Position numbers and translations under genes: made by a program. Under the pieces are notes generated by a model, which was not told the DNA's origin, searched no databases, and was given only the letters and a program-made list of their open reading frames with translations. From NCBI GenBank assembly GCA_030248225.1, contig JASANE010000776.1, positions 26,273 through 90,272 of the forward strand: a stretch of 64,000 nt of DNA, written 5' to 3'. Source of the stretch: Trileptium ribeirensis. Lineage: Eukaryota > Nematoda > Enoplea > Enoplida > Thoracostomopsidae. Positions 48,517-59,620 of the stretch are shown piece after piece. Each line of letters begins with the position of its first letter. Positions within the stretch are counted from its first letter, which is position 1.

Positions 48517-49852
48517 CTGCAGATTGCAATCAGCTATCTTCTGCAAGATAGCAGTGGCAATAAGTTGTCCATCCAGCCGAACTTCATCATCATACATTGC
48601 TGATTTCTTGCCGGGCGTTAGAGAATAAATCTATTAGACGTATAGGATCTTCTTTCACGACAAATCCACAGTCAGTTTCTGACACGTATCGTAGAACTAT
48701 AACCAGTTGTTCCCTCTTCGCCCGGTCAGTAGTTTCGTCAGCTATTACGCACCAACAGCTAGATTTATTTACACATGCTACTATGTTCGCGATTATTCGG
48801 TTGCTAATTATAGTTAGTAAATCATTTTGTATTGTTTTACTAACATATGTTGCATTTTTGTCACTTTTACTTATAAAGTTGGCTAGTTTAGTATCTCCGC
48901 AGTTAACACGTAGTCGCAACATGTGGTTAAAATTTCCATCGTTGTTATTTGGCTTGATAACCATACCGCCAGATAATGGCACATCTCCGTCATCTCTGTG
49001 ACCACGTAATGCGATATTCTGGACAGCAAGCAGTTTTAAGGTTTCCACAATCTGACCTCTAGCCCTGCGCGATTAATCTCTACATGTTGCTGGTGGACTG
49101 TACTCAGCTTTGATTTAATGTTGCTGGAAGGTGCTTCCATTGAATCTAGAAAATTTTGTTGCGAATAGTGTGCTGTTGGCATGAAATTTGGATCGCTGAT
49201 GCGCCGTTAGGGAACCTTCCTTGCCAGTTAAGTCGTCGAACTTTGTCAGCGGTAATGTCACAAGTTTTCCCATCTTTTGCCCGCTAGTGCCACCGGAAAT
49301 CGCAGCCCATCCTCCTCCTTGATAACTTGTGGAAAACAATACACAGTGCGAACACCATGCTCCTTTACATGAAGCATGTTGGCTAACAACTAACCAAGGG
49401 AACTGAGCCAGATGATTAGCATTTAAGTACCTTATTTCAGATTTTCCTCCTTTTTTCATTTTAACAGAAGAAGGAAATTCTGCTTTTAACGAAGGGATCC
49501 ATTTGTTACACAAAGCGCTGTATTTTTCCTCAAGTGAAAGCCCTAGTCCACCTCTCATTTTAAGGATGCAATGCCCAAAGTCGTTGGCTGGTAGGAGCTG
49601 AGCTGCAGCCACTGTCGATGTTTCTGCAAGGGGAAGATCAACACTTGGAACATGTTCAACGGCACTCGTTGCTGAACTACCAGTTGCCTGATCCAATGGA
49701 GGACCATAATTTAGCGGTTGCTGTGATGCATCTCGCGCCATATCCTTCTCTGAAGTCATCGATGCAATCGTAGGCTTAAAAAAACTAGTTATGTTTGTCC
49801 GTTTCTCGGCTTTGGGAAACTTAGCAGGGGTTTGACCATCGTCTGACATCAT
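48517..49852 (-). pseudogene. hAT transposase (TTF zinc finger, DUF4371), first exon
   Basis: ATG at 49852 (MMSDDGQTPAKFPKAEK). Residues 1-130 are Ser/Pro-rich with a KRTNITSFFKP motif. Then comes the TTF-type zinc-binding region (ASCKGAWCSHCVLF, followed by FDDLTGKEGSLTAHQRSKFH), which binds DNA. After frame changes near 49150 (a T4/T3 slip) and near 49065, the DUF4371 part continues with QNIALRGHRDDG, NATYVSKTIQNDLL and WCVIADETTD, the last holding the first catalytic Asp. A third frame change near 48590 leads to RLDGQLIATAILQKI. A good 5' splice site CTGCAG|GTATGT ends the exon at 48517. Catalytic residues look intact, so only the frameshifts mark it as broken; some could be sequencing errors. 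Confidence 0.8.
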
Positions 49853-51370
49853 AGTTGTGTTATAGCCAAGTAAACAGTATATATTACCATGTTATTCACG
49901 ATATCAGTATTACGATATCAGTATTACTAAAGCTAAAATATATAATTAGGCGTGACGTCATAGGGTGATATGTCGTTCTACATATAAATTTTAGGCTATG
50001 GGCTAACTTTCCAACGAACAGACTAAAATTTTATGAACGTTGAACGAATTTTACGAATATTTTTACGAATTTTATGAAAATCAACGTTGACTGACTATAG
50101 GAGAAATGGACCAGACTCTGTTCGTTAACACTTTTGTACTTAATGGTAAATGGACCGTTTCTGGTTCGTTAACGTGCATCGCTTGCATCCATAGCTCATT
50201 ACCCCTAAACTCTGTTCCTTTATACAAAAATTGAATTTGTGTTTACCGAACAACGAAATCGATTTTCCTTCTGACAAAAGAGGATGGTAAGCCTCACAGC
50301 TTAAGTTTACTCATGCATTGATCTTATGTATTAATATTGTAATAAGCTTTCCTTTGCTCAGGTGATGCTTAACCATTTATTAAACTAATTAATCTCTATT
50401 TCGAGTACGATGAACAAAGCTTTAGTCGCCGCCTGGACTTGAACACGGATAGCTTGTGTGAAACACAAGGCTGGAAGTCAACTGCTATACATGAACTATT
50501 GCTCGAAGTCGAACGAATAGCAACGTGGGCAAAATCATGCACAGCACACCATTTCATTTAAAACCAGTATGTGAACCATCGGAGGGGTGGGGGAGCGGGC
50601 AACGCAGGGGCGTGAGTGACCTCGCCTGTTTAACTGAAGTATATATTCAGAAGTAGGGGTCGCATTGGTTCTGCATTTCCGGGCCCGAACCGATCCGAAC
50701 CGACTTCAAAGCTACAGTTTCCGTGAGTGTGCTACGGTACTCGATAACCACAGAAACTTTCATGTTATAATTTTGTCATTTTATTATTGGGTAAAGATGG
50801 CGGCATACACCTATTAATTTTAGCGCAAAGCTAAAATTTTTCCTGTCCTTTATGATCAGGATTCGTTCTTGGAATGTTGAACGTGAGAATTTTTACCTAT
50901 GAAGACAAATTTTTTAGGACTGAGTTTAGACCCCACTCGACCTGCACCCGACCTGATTGCGACCTCTATTCAACAAGAAACATGCTGTAGTTGGTGTTAT
51001 ATATCATTTATCCAGTGACGTTGCTATAAACAAACGTATTAGAACATATTATACAAACGTAAAGCATACACTAAAAAACAAAATGAGTCAGAAGAATTTT
51101 TTAACCAATAAAAGTAGATTTCTATAAAATAACCAAAAGCACATATAACGCAGCTGTACTATATCGAATAGTTATAGAAATAATATAATAGCTATAGAAT
51201 TTAAGCGCGGATCGGTTTTCACCAAATGATGATCTGTTCTGAAATGTACGTTCACGACGAACTTATGGGGGTTTTTTAAGGCGAAGGATTGCTGCAGTGC
51301 CTAATTAATTTGAGTTGCTTCTAAATTACTTGTCCGATCTTGGGGGGAGGCGACCGCCCCCTATCGCCCC
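49853..51370. other. 5' region of the hAT element
   Basis: About 1.5 kb between the transposase ATG and the right terminus. Apart from the tRNA-like piece, no feature is recognised. Its length is greater than usual for a hAT leader, so a nested insertion is possible. Confidence 0.45.
50405..50492 (-). ncRNA. tRNA-like SINE head or tRNA pseudogene
   Basis: On the minus strand ATGTATAGCAGTTGACTTCC (A-box-like) is followed about 35 bp later by GTGTTCAAGTCC (B box, one base from consensus) and GGCGGCGAC. TGTGTTTCACACA sits between as a possible variable arm or hairpin. There is no full acceptor stem, so it is a tRNA-derived repeat rather than a working tRNA. It lies within the hAT span, upstream of the transposase start. 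Confidence 0.45.
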
Positions 51371-51388
51371 CCCTGGATCCGCCACTGC

Positions 51389-52326
51389 CGTTAATTGTAA
51401 AGATACTGCAATGTTTAATCTAGTTATAACCTGGAAAATTTTCGCATCTTATTTCGTAACCATGTTTGAAATCACGATGAAATGGACATTATTCTCCTGT
51501 CGCAAAAGCGATTGGCACGCAATGAAATGAGCCAAACCGAACCAAATATACCAAAACTATAACTCATAAGAAAAAAATTGCAGGAATTTTGTGCAAAATA
51601 TTGCTTTAGTCTATCTATTCAGGTAGTTCCGACAAAATTAGGAATATATTGATGATAAGTATACAGCGTGATGGTGGACAGACTGTCAAAAACGTAAATG
51701 AAATATCACGAGCAAGTCGCAATTCCTACAATTCGTAACAACAGCAATTCCTACGCGATTTCGGAACAAAATTTGTTGTTAGTTGTTTTCGCTCCAGTAT
51801 TCATTTACCACATGGGTTATTGGTTAGGTATTCTACCTGTACGTACAATATTTTATATCACCTGTACTGTGAAAATTAGTGTTATATTACATTAGTGGTT
51901 CCTATGCTATAGACAAAAACAACAAAATTAGACTTCTTTCGGCCTAAAACTGGAAGTTTTCTAATTCCCCCTCTTGAAAACGCAGACATGTAGATAAGTG
52001 CTTTTAGATTTATGTACACATAATTAAATACAATCAATGGTAAAAAAATTACGGTTATCTGAATTCGTTCCTGAGTTATAGCCGTTACTGTAATAAAACT
52101 TTGCCTTAGCGCAGTAACCAAGTAGCAGGATGATCTATCTTGGGTGAAAATAAATTTATTTAGCAATTCAAAATAATTTTCAATGTTTTCTCTTGATTTG
52201 GAAGTTAATTATTATAGTTTCATGCAATAGACATTCTAAACTTCAGCATATATACAAAAAACTTGCAAATGTCCAGGGAGGGTACCCGCTACAAATGTAA
52301 CTAACGATGTTTAGGTTTAGCTTCAC
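51389..52326. other. No gene seen
   Basis: AT-rich; probably intron or flank of the ferlin gene downstream of its last exon found here. Confidence 0.45.
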
Positions 52327-52532
52327 CTCTAATTTTGCAATCTTGTCCGACTTTTTGCTTTTGTGATGGTCTTCTTTCGTTTCGTCTTTACGCAGTTTGG
52401 GTATTGGTAACGACGGAAGTGCCGTTTTTTTCGCTGTATCCGGTTTTGTCGCCGTATACGAACTAGGAGATTCGTCAGAAGTTTTCGGCTTTTTTGATAG
52501 CAATGCGGCGAAACGCTTGCCTTTTTTCTTCA
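52327..52532 (-). CDS. Ferlin gene, Lys-rich linker exon (tentative)
   Basis: 3' splice site CACATTTCAG at 52533 and 5' splice site TTAGAG|GTGAAG at 52327. The 206-bp exon is open: KKKGKRFAALLSKKPKTS, a Ser/Thr/Pro stretch and KLRKDETKEDHHKSKKSDK, ending KLE. It contains no folded domain. It is assigned to the ferlin gene because its phase (two bases completing a codon) fits the one base left by the 54524-54596 exon and because insect ferlins have charged linkers between C2 domains. It could belong to another gene. Confidence 0.45.
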
Positions 52533-52539
52533 CTGAAAT

Positions 52540-54230
52540 GTGAGTTTAGTTTACACGGGCATGACTCAAACATTACCTGAAAAACATTCACAACTTGCTT
52601 AGCATAACAAACTTAGTGCCTAAAGGTACTTGGAGCTTATGTTCCACGCTGTCATTCTTGCATTTCGTGAATGTACAGGTGTAAACATTTTGACCCCATA
52701 AACGCAGATAATGCATTTTATCATAGCGCGACGTAACTCCGAAAAAAACAGAAAACAGGCGCGAAGTCCATGAACGGTCAGAGCATCACCCAGCAACGAA
52801 ATTCAGCCGACAAAAGAAATTCATATTGAACGATCAAATGAACGAGAAATAGATCGAGAAATTCATATATTTTTTTTCGTTAAGCTTTCAAGTTGAATAC
52901 ATGTTGTACAGCTGAGTTAAATATCATGAACTCTTGAGCAGTGCAACACCATTTTATTATTTATGGATCATAATTAAAATTTTGCTATTTTGGATTCTGT
53001 AACATTCGTAAGCTATTTTTGGCAAATACAATAGCGTTGCTTTCAATTATTACGTGGGTTATGATGCTGGATTGCTGTCATGTGGCCTGGGTAGCGAAAG
53101 TCGTTTGGAAAGAAACAATTAGAATAAAGAATAGAGCAAGATAAAGGAAAATGGGTTTGAGCTTGCAAATCACTCGATATAGGCTGAAGGATACTTGCGG
53201 CCTGAAAAATGTTGCTGGGTAGTCGGATCCAGGGCTAGGGCGGTGGCCTAAAAGGCTCAAATTTATGTGGGTATCCCATGGTTTACAAAAGGTTTTCCGC
53301 CACACTTCATCAGAGAAAAGGCACAATTTTAACCTGGGCTTCGAATGTCGATGCAGATAACAAACTAGCAAAATTTTGCAAATACATGCAGCAATTTCAT
53401 AGGTGTAAACGCAAATAAACATTAATTTGAAGTACCTCAGTGCGTGAGGCTTCTGTGAACGCTTCAGCGAATGTGGTTGATGGTTAGAAACCTTTGACAA
53501 TGGTCATTGGAAACCTCTTTTTTATACTGGTCTAGATATTCCCAACAACCGTTTGGCCTTTAGAGCACTAAATTCGAGAAAATTTGTAATTTTTGTCCCA
53601 AGTCTAAAGCTTTACAGACAGGAAGGATAAGCCATTATACTGCTTTGCAGCGAACACATAGCACCCTGGTTCTGCCTTTTACTACTTTTAGCCGTTTGTA
53701 TACTGAATGTGGCCAAATGAATTTCTATCATGCTTTTCTGCGATATGTCTTGCGGCGGTTGGTTTATTGCACAGCTACATTTCCAGATGTATTCTGTTTT
53801 TGTTTTCTTCATATCTTTTGTTTTTCAAAAAATATTAAGTAAAGTTGAATTTAGTATTGAATAAGTCGATCGAAGTGCATAGTAAATTCAAACAAAACTT
53901 GTAACGAAGCCATGCAGTCTGATTTTTATAAGCCCCGCTGAAAGAATGCAATGTTTTTGGTTACCCGCCTTCCTTCTTTCAGTACAATCCACCATTAGTA
54001 TGTCATTAAAGAGAGATGATAGCAATCTATAAGAATGTCGTGGAGTCTATCAATCTGACGACATATACTTAAATAATTTCATTTCTTCAGTTGAAGTAAG
54101 CAGCAACAAAGTAACACCCATGCTTAAGGAGTTGCTATCATCATTGTTCCCTAAGCATTTAAGTCGCCCAATGCCTGTGTGCCATGAATGATTTTCAAAG
54201 GCCGGCTCAATTTGTGGTAGCCATGGGCAC
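52540..54230. other. Intronic sequence, no exon seen
   Basis: A 140-codon minus-strand open frame at 53078-53500 is hydrophobic in its second half but has no coding signature I trust. A TCGGATCCAGGGCTAGGGCG stretch at about 53222 resembles the end of a hAT element. Confidence 0.4.
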
Positions 54231-54330
54231 CATATGTCCCGGATTTTGACCATATGTCCCGGATTTTGACCATATGTCCCGGATTTTGACCATATGTCCC
54301 GGATTTTGACCATATGTCCCGGATTTTGAC
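54231..54330. repeat. 20-bp minisatellite, 5 perfect copies
   Basis: CATATGTCCCGGATTTTGAC is repeated five times without a single difference, then breaks off at CGTGGGCC. Perfect identity suggests very recent expansion and likely length polymorphism. Confidence 0.97.
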
Positions 54331-54523
54331 CGTGGGCCGATGCCTACACTTTACCATCGAAAAGTCAACTCAATTTTTTCAAAGTTTATATTTACTTGGC
54401 AATTTTGTCGAATCTTTTCAAATAAGCTTCCTGGTGACGCTCATGTTTTCGAGAATATTTAGGCTTTAGAGCACAAGTGTTTTTTTTTTATTTTAAAAAT
54501 TTTGTCAATTTTGAGTGACTAAC

Positions 54524-54596
54524 ATTTCAAACCACTTCCACCAACATCGAGCTTATCTTTGAGTTTCTTGGCTCTTTGTTCTTCTTCTTTTTGACG
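54524..54596 (-). CDS. Ferlin gene, short charged exon (tentative)
   Basis: 3' splice site GATTGTTTATAG at 54597, then in phase 0 RQKEEEQRAKKLKDKLDVGG and SGLK. The frame meets a stop at 54519, so the exon must end before it. The weak donor AAAT|GTTAGT at 54524 leaves one base, which fits the next exon. If that donor is not used, this would be a truncating last exon. A charged helix after the DWWSKYYAS motif is plausible for a ferlin. Confidence 0.5.
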
Positions 54597-55454
54597 CTAT
54601 AAACAATCGAAAATCCACAAAAATTGGAAATATGGTCACGGAATGACTATACTCACACTGTTAGAAAGTCCGAAGCGAACCTGGACTTCAACACGGAATT
54701 AATGTCAATTCATATACAGTGGTCAGTTATTTTGACGCCTAAGGCTACCGATGTTTCGCCGAAGCGTAAAATTCTTATGCTTTCTAGGTTAAATCTTATT
54801 TCCGACTTAGCGCTCAAATGAAAAGAGTTAGAAAACTTAATTCAAGCAATATTAATATACTCACCTAAAAGTCATTCATTAACTCGTGGCTTTACAATAG
54901 AACCCGCATTTACTGCGATTATTCCTTAGATAAATATGGGTTAGTACGCTAGAAATTTACCTGAATAGTTTTATTTGAAAAATTATTTGATTATACCTTG
55001 GCGTAAGAGAAATTCAGGTCTTTGTAGATTCTCTTCGGCTTCGGGGGGACATAAATTATATTACTGGAAATTGCAAGCGCAACAGTTACATTTATAGGTA
55101 CAAGTCAATTTATAGGTATCCTCAATGAAAGACATTTTGTTCACCAACTCGCTCATTCGGTTAATAAATTGGTGAATCGAATGCTATATAGGGTTAGCGC
55201 ACTGAAAACTAACCCCAAGAATATTTTGCATACATATCAGCAACGAATGATTCCCAAAGCGTTCAATGGTGTAAAGAAAATCCTGACTCAAACATATATA
55301 GTTTTGTCTTAAATATTTGATTTTATCGTCTAACTGCTTGACCATACTTTAAATTGTTGATCTTATATTAGAAATATTGACTTTTTCTTTCAAAATATGG
55401 ACCAAAACTTAACAAAGTAAATGTTATGGTTAGTTTTAAAGTATTAAATCTTAC

Positions 55455-55601
55455 CTCTTCAAAGGCTTCCACTGAGGCGTAATATTTGCTCCACCAATCC
55501 ATATTTTCAAAATCGTCATCCACATCTGCCGATACCCCGCTGGCACTGTGTTTTTTCTTCTTTTCCGCTGTTTTTGCTTTCTCTGGCTTTTTCCGCTCAG
55601 C
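55455..55601 (-). CDS. Ferlin gene, exon with DWWSKYYAS motif
   Basis: 49 codons in phase 0 between TAAATTTTAG (55602) and GAAGAG|GTAAGA (55455). It reads AERKKPEKAKTAEKKKK, an acidic turn (DVDDDFEN), then MDWWSKYYASVEAFEE. DWWSKYYAS after a Lys-rich segment is a signature of otoferlin-type ferlins, between two of the central C2 domains. Both splice sites are strong, so this is one of the most secure exons in the window. Confidence 0.85.
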
Positions 55602-55949
55602 CTAAAATTTAAGTTAGACAGACTAAATAATGCAGACTAAATTTGATACCTTGCTTTACGTATACGTATCTTAAATTTTGTCAAGTTTCGTTTTCTAGTT
55701 CTAAAATTTATAAACATTTTTAAAAAAATATAAACATTTAGAGTATCGTTGTTTTGGATCAAACATTTCTAGTTGTAAACTTTGATATATATTAAAGTTT
55801 TTAGTTTTGCATATAGACAAGATGCACAAATTAATATCCATTCTGAATGCAGTTATAAATTTACTGCAACCAACTTATATACTACTCGGTATTCTAATAG
55901 CAGTGCTAGTGGAAAATATAAAAAACTGCTTAAAAGCTTAAGTGACTTA

Positions 55950-56051
55950 CCGGTTGGGATGCAGTTTTTCCGTCGCTGGATATCAACGCAGGATCGCCGT
56001 CCATTTCAATGATATAGCTCTTCGGAGTTTGAGGCTCGCTTGTTTCTGCAT
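55950..56051 (-). CDS. Ferlin gene, linker exon
   Basis: 102 bp between TTGTTATAG (56052) and CAACCG|GTAAGT (55950). The first two bases complete a codon from the previous exon and the rest reads AETSEPQTPKSYIIEMDG, DPALISSDGKTASQP, ending in phase 0. It is acidic and Ser/Pro-rich, a linker between C2 domains. Joined to the exon at 56824 it gives ...DDST-D-AETSEP. Confidence 0.7.
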
Positions 56052-56823
56052 CTATAACAACGAAATTTGAGTTTACAAAATGTCAGAAAATCCTGCTAAA
56101 GAACAGTGACAAGGCTGTGAGGATAGTCACACTGACAGTCAGGGAAGTCAGTCTGAACAATGTGACTTGTTGTCAAAGCTGTCACGTTGTGACACGGTAT
56201 CCAGCTTTTCCTACACATTACTTTTCCGAATCCCATTCCAATTACAAGATTAAGGCTGTGTCGGCTAAACTTCATCTCTTACTTGAAATCAGTAAACTGA
56301 TTCACGCCATAGCTGTGTGGTAAACTATTATATAATAAAAAGAGCACAAACACCCTAGAATAATTATATAACTGATTATCACCACCAGACCGCTGCCAAT
56401 GTATAGAAAACCAGCAAATATGATGTGGCTATATATTATAGGTGTACAAAACAGTATAGGGATGACCCTTCTATGTAAACCATATTTACATGGTCCCGTA
56501 GGTAGCGCAATTGAAAAAATAGCAAAAATTTTAGCAATTCCAGTAAACTTTTAGCAAAATTTTAGATATTTTAGCGAAATTTCTCAAGGCAAACTTAGGT
56601 TTTCTAAAAATTTCAACTCTACCCACACACGGGCAATCCCTTTGTTGCGAAACCACTATCTATCTAAACCAAATGGAGCTTTGATGCCAATGTAATACAT
56701 ATTTCCAGTTTCTGGTTAGAACTTTCTTCTGGGTTTGCGCCTGGCGAAGTAGGATAAAGTTTAATATTTTCATGGCATAAAATTATATTTGATTAAAAAA
56801 ACACCTACAACGTTTATCTTGAC

Positions 56824-56965
56824 CTGTCGAATCATCCGACTGAAACATATATTTATCGATTGCGTTAATCGTATGACTTCCAATGAGTACGAAACGTCCA
56901 AAATTTTTGCAATCCACACACCGAACTGTTATCGGAGGCCAATACGTGGGATCGTCGGGTAGTTC
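56824..56965 (-). CDS. Ferlin gene, C2-domain exon (complete copy)
   Basis: 142 bp from TTATTTTCAG (56966) to ACAG|GTCAAG (56824). It reads ELPDDPTYWPPITVRCVD, CKNFGRFVLIGSHTINAI, DKYMFQSDDST and one leftover base. The pattern WPPI...VDC..FGR..L.GSH is diagnostic of a central C2 domain (a calcium/phospholipid-binding beta-sandwich) in ferlins, large tail-anchored proteins that act in vesicle fusion and membrane repair. Two partial duplicates lie upstream. The donor +3 base is not the usual A, but the phase it gives fits the next exon. Confidence 0.85.
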
Positions 56966-57134
56966 CTGAAAATAAACAAATAAAAACAAAACTGAGGCGC
57001 TATTTTGGGAGACTATTTTTCAAAATTTTGGGACTGGACCTGGTAAACTCAAGCGATGGACTGAAACACACGATAGAGGCCAGCAGGGATCTGGTCCGAA
57101 AATAAACAAATAAAAAAAACTAAGGTATATTTGA

Positions 57135-57252
57135 TATATTTATCGATTGCGTTAATCGTATGACTTCCAATGAGTACGAAACGTCCAAAATTTTTGCAAT
57201 CCACACACCGAACTGTTATCGGAGGCCAATACGTGGGATCGTCGGGTAGTTC
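57135..57252 (-). pseudogene. Truncated duplicate of the ferlin C2 exon (copy 2)
   Basis: The acceptor and coding part ELPDDPTYW...NAIDKYI are preserved, but the exon lacks its last eight codons and its donor. The frame runs on through IKYTLVFFICLFSDQ to a stop. If spliced in, it would truncate the protein, so it is a pseudo-exon or a decoy acceptor. Confidence 0.8.
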
Positions 57253-57365
57253 CTGAAAATAAACAAATAAAAACAAAACTGAGGCGCTATTTTGGGAGAC
57301 TATTTTTCAAAATTTTGGGACTGGACCTGGTAAACTCAAGCGATGGACTACTAAGGTATATTTGA

Positions 57366-57483
57366 TATATTTATCGATTGCGTTAATCGTATGACTTCCA
57401 ATGAGTACGAAACGTCCAAAATTTTTGCAATCCACACACCGAACTGTTATCGGAGGCCAATACGTGGGATCGTCGGGTAGTTC
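57366..57483 (-). pseudogene. Truncated duplicate of the ferlin C2 exon (copy 3)
   Basis: As copy 2, with preserved acceptor at 57484 and frame ending after IKYTLVVHRLSLPGP. The most upstream acceptor of the three, so the first met by the splicing machinery during transcription. Confidence 0.8.
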
Positions 57484-57580
57484 CTGAAAATAAACAAATA
57501 AAAACAAAACTGAGGCGCTATTTTGGGAGACTATTTTTCAAAATTTTGGGACTGGACCTGGTAAACTCAAGCGATGGACT

Positions 57581-58039
57581 AAGGTATATTTGGTCGCTGT
57601 GGTCTATGGAGTTTCCTCGAAGGCTAATAGATGTCTAGGATCATATTGCAATTACTGAAAACAAAAATAAGGCTTAGCTCTATCTTGGGAGACTGTTTTT
57701 CAATATGGTAACACTTGAACTCAAGCGCTAGCAGAAGACAATTTTGATTATTGCGGTGGCCTATGAAGCTTCGACTACAAATAGGCTTTTCTTTTACATA
57801 AACGTATCTTTTACCTTCTTAGCGCTTCAACTGCATAAGCTATATTTTTTAAGACTCAAATAAGAAATCAGTTTTGAGCACCTAAAAAGCTTAAACGCCG
57901 GGTTTAGCCATATGTGCGCAGCGACGTATGTAGTCAGCTTTCGGTCAATATAAAGTCCATCGTGGTAAATAATTTACGTACGAACGAAGTGGCGAATTGT
58001 CCTACCCAGACATAAGATCAAGCAATCATTCTCACACAA
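57581..58039. other. Ferlin intron, no feature
   Basis: AT-rich intronic sequence; a weakly similar piece (GGGAGACTGTTTTTCAATAT at about 57687) suggests one more, older copy of the intron part of the 212-bp block. Confidence 0.5.
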
Positions 58040-58310
58040 ATCTGAGATCAAATACAGGGATCTCAAGCAGCTCTGAAATCAAATCCGGAAATCCCAAGGC
58101 AGTTTAAAGATCAAATCCGGGGGGTTACAAGCAGTTCTGAGTAAATCCAGGGATTCCAGGCAGTTCTGAGATCAAATTCGGGGATTTCGGGCAGTTCTAA
58201 GATAAATTCTAAATCTCAAGCAGTTCTGAGATCAAATTCGGAGATCCCAAGGCAGTTCTGAGATCAAATCCTAGGTTTCCAGACAGGTCTAAGATCAAAT
58301 CTGGGTAACC
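58040..58310. repeat. ~31-bp minisatellite, 9 degenerate copies
   Basis: Units of the type GGCAGTTCTGAGATCAAATC followed by CGGGGATCCCAA, with many substitutions and small indels. An old array inside the ferlin intron. Confidence 0.85.
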
Positions 58311-59620
58311 AAACTGTTTGGATAAGGACATTTGGATTCCAGACCATTTGCTTTCACCCGATAATAACAACGCTGCAGAACATATGAGGCCTGTATTACA
58401 AAGCATTGTCACAGAAGTATCTAAAGTAATCTAGGCTACAACTAGCATAAAGAATTTGAACTTAAAAAATTTATACTATCGGAACTATATCGAAAAACTA
58501 CCTGCTCTATCTTGTGAATAAAAAACCCACAAAAACTACGTGTATATCATATTGCCTAGATTGCCCGCTAAAAATCGAACAAAGTCTCATATGCTACTCA
58601 ACTGGTTTCCTAAGAACAATTTGGGTAAAATTAAAAATTCTGACGTGTCAAACTCTTAAATAAACGATTAATTTTAGCCTTTTCTTAAAGCCGTAAAAAA
58701 TCCATCGGTATTTCATAGTTTTCTCATTTTAGATCTCTATTGATTAAACGCGAAATTTTCAGAAAGCTCTAAATCATATCTTTAATTAATTTCATTGCTG
58801 AATAAAACTATTCGGCAGAAAGATAGATCATGCTGTTACCTGCTTACGACCCAAGCGGAGACTTTTAATACAACAGCCTTTTTTAACGATAAGAAAGTGA
58901 GATCTCGCTAAACTTTCTAAAGTTTTATGCGGCTAAGCATAGCCATATAGCGATGTATACATTTATCTCTAATGCCTCTATGTTCATATTAGAAATTTAG
59001 TAATACCCGTTTTTAAAAAACCGAAATTTGTACGAATCTTGGTGTTATCGTCCATAACATGATAATAAGGAACCAGAATTGGTCCAAACTTAGTATAGTT
59101 CGGAAGATTTTATACCAAACGTCCACGCTACTTGATAACAGAACAGAATTAAAAATTTAATAGCGAGACGTCTTGGCTATTCCTGCTGACTGCTGCAGCT
59201 CGAAATTGTTTGGCGGTATTTGGTTCAAATTTTGACAGTTGATGTATGATCATGGGGTTGATATTATCGTTACAGTCGGCTAAAAAATGAAATAATTTAT
59301 GGGTAACATCTACTTTGAGACAAGATAGATCAGCTTGAGGACTTGGGACAAAGCTTACATATGTATACTGTTTAATTTATCAATCTCCAGAATTTTGTGC
59401 TCGAGTATATTCCAGAATAACGGCGGAAACATTTATCTGACCATAGTGTTGCAGTCGTAGCATTTACATTCGCAAAAAACAAACCAACCTGATTTAAGGC
59501 TAAACAATAAATTATTTTTACATACATTGTGATTGGATTGGTCACTGTGTTTTGATCTTAAACTAAATTATTGTTTTTAGTTCGGGTTCCCCGATATAAG
59601 CAACTTTTCTATAATGAGGC
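58311..59620. other. Ferlin intron, no feature
   Basis: AT-rich; no exon, repeat or terminal repeat recognised. Confidence 0.5.

Larger units (their letters stand above)
46367..51388 (-). mobile_element. hAT-superfamily DNA transposon, ~5 kb
   Basis: Left end CACTGACGGATCCAG at 46367 and right end, reverse complemented from 51388, CAGTGGCGGATCCAGG. Both run on to GGGGGCGGTC within about 45 bp. Between them lies a minus-strand gene with the domain order of the zf-TTF / DUF4371 / hAT-dimerisation proteins. I could not find a matching 8-bp target duplication (CCACAGT side against CCGTTAAT side), so the true ends may be off by a few bases or the flanks may have decayed. Confidence 0.7.
56851..57580 (-). 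repeat. 212-bp exon-intron block, three identical copies
   Basis: Blocks at 56851-57062, 57138-57349 and 57369-57580 each hold the intron end (TTTGTTTATTTTCAG) and the first ~118 bp of the ferlin C2 exon. I find no difference between them. Only the first continues into the exon end and a donor. The other two run into IKYTL and intron-like DNA. Spacers of 75 and 19 bp differ, and AAGGTATATTTGATATATT precedes copies 2 and 3. Confidence 0.92.

Noticed and set aside
53078..53500. 140-codon minus-strand open frame as a ferlin transmembrane exon
   Set aside because: Hydrophobic tail and position are suggestive, but there are no usable splice sites and no ferlin motif; a real ferlin anchor should come after further C2 domains not seen here.
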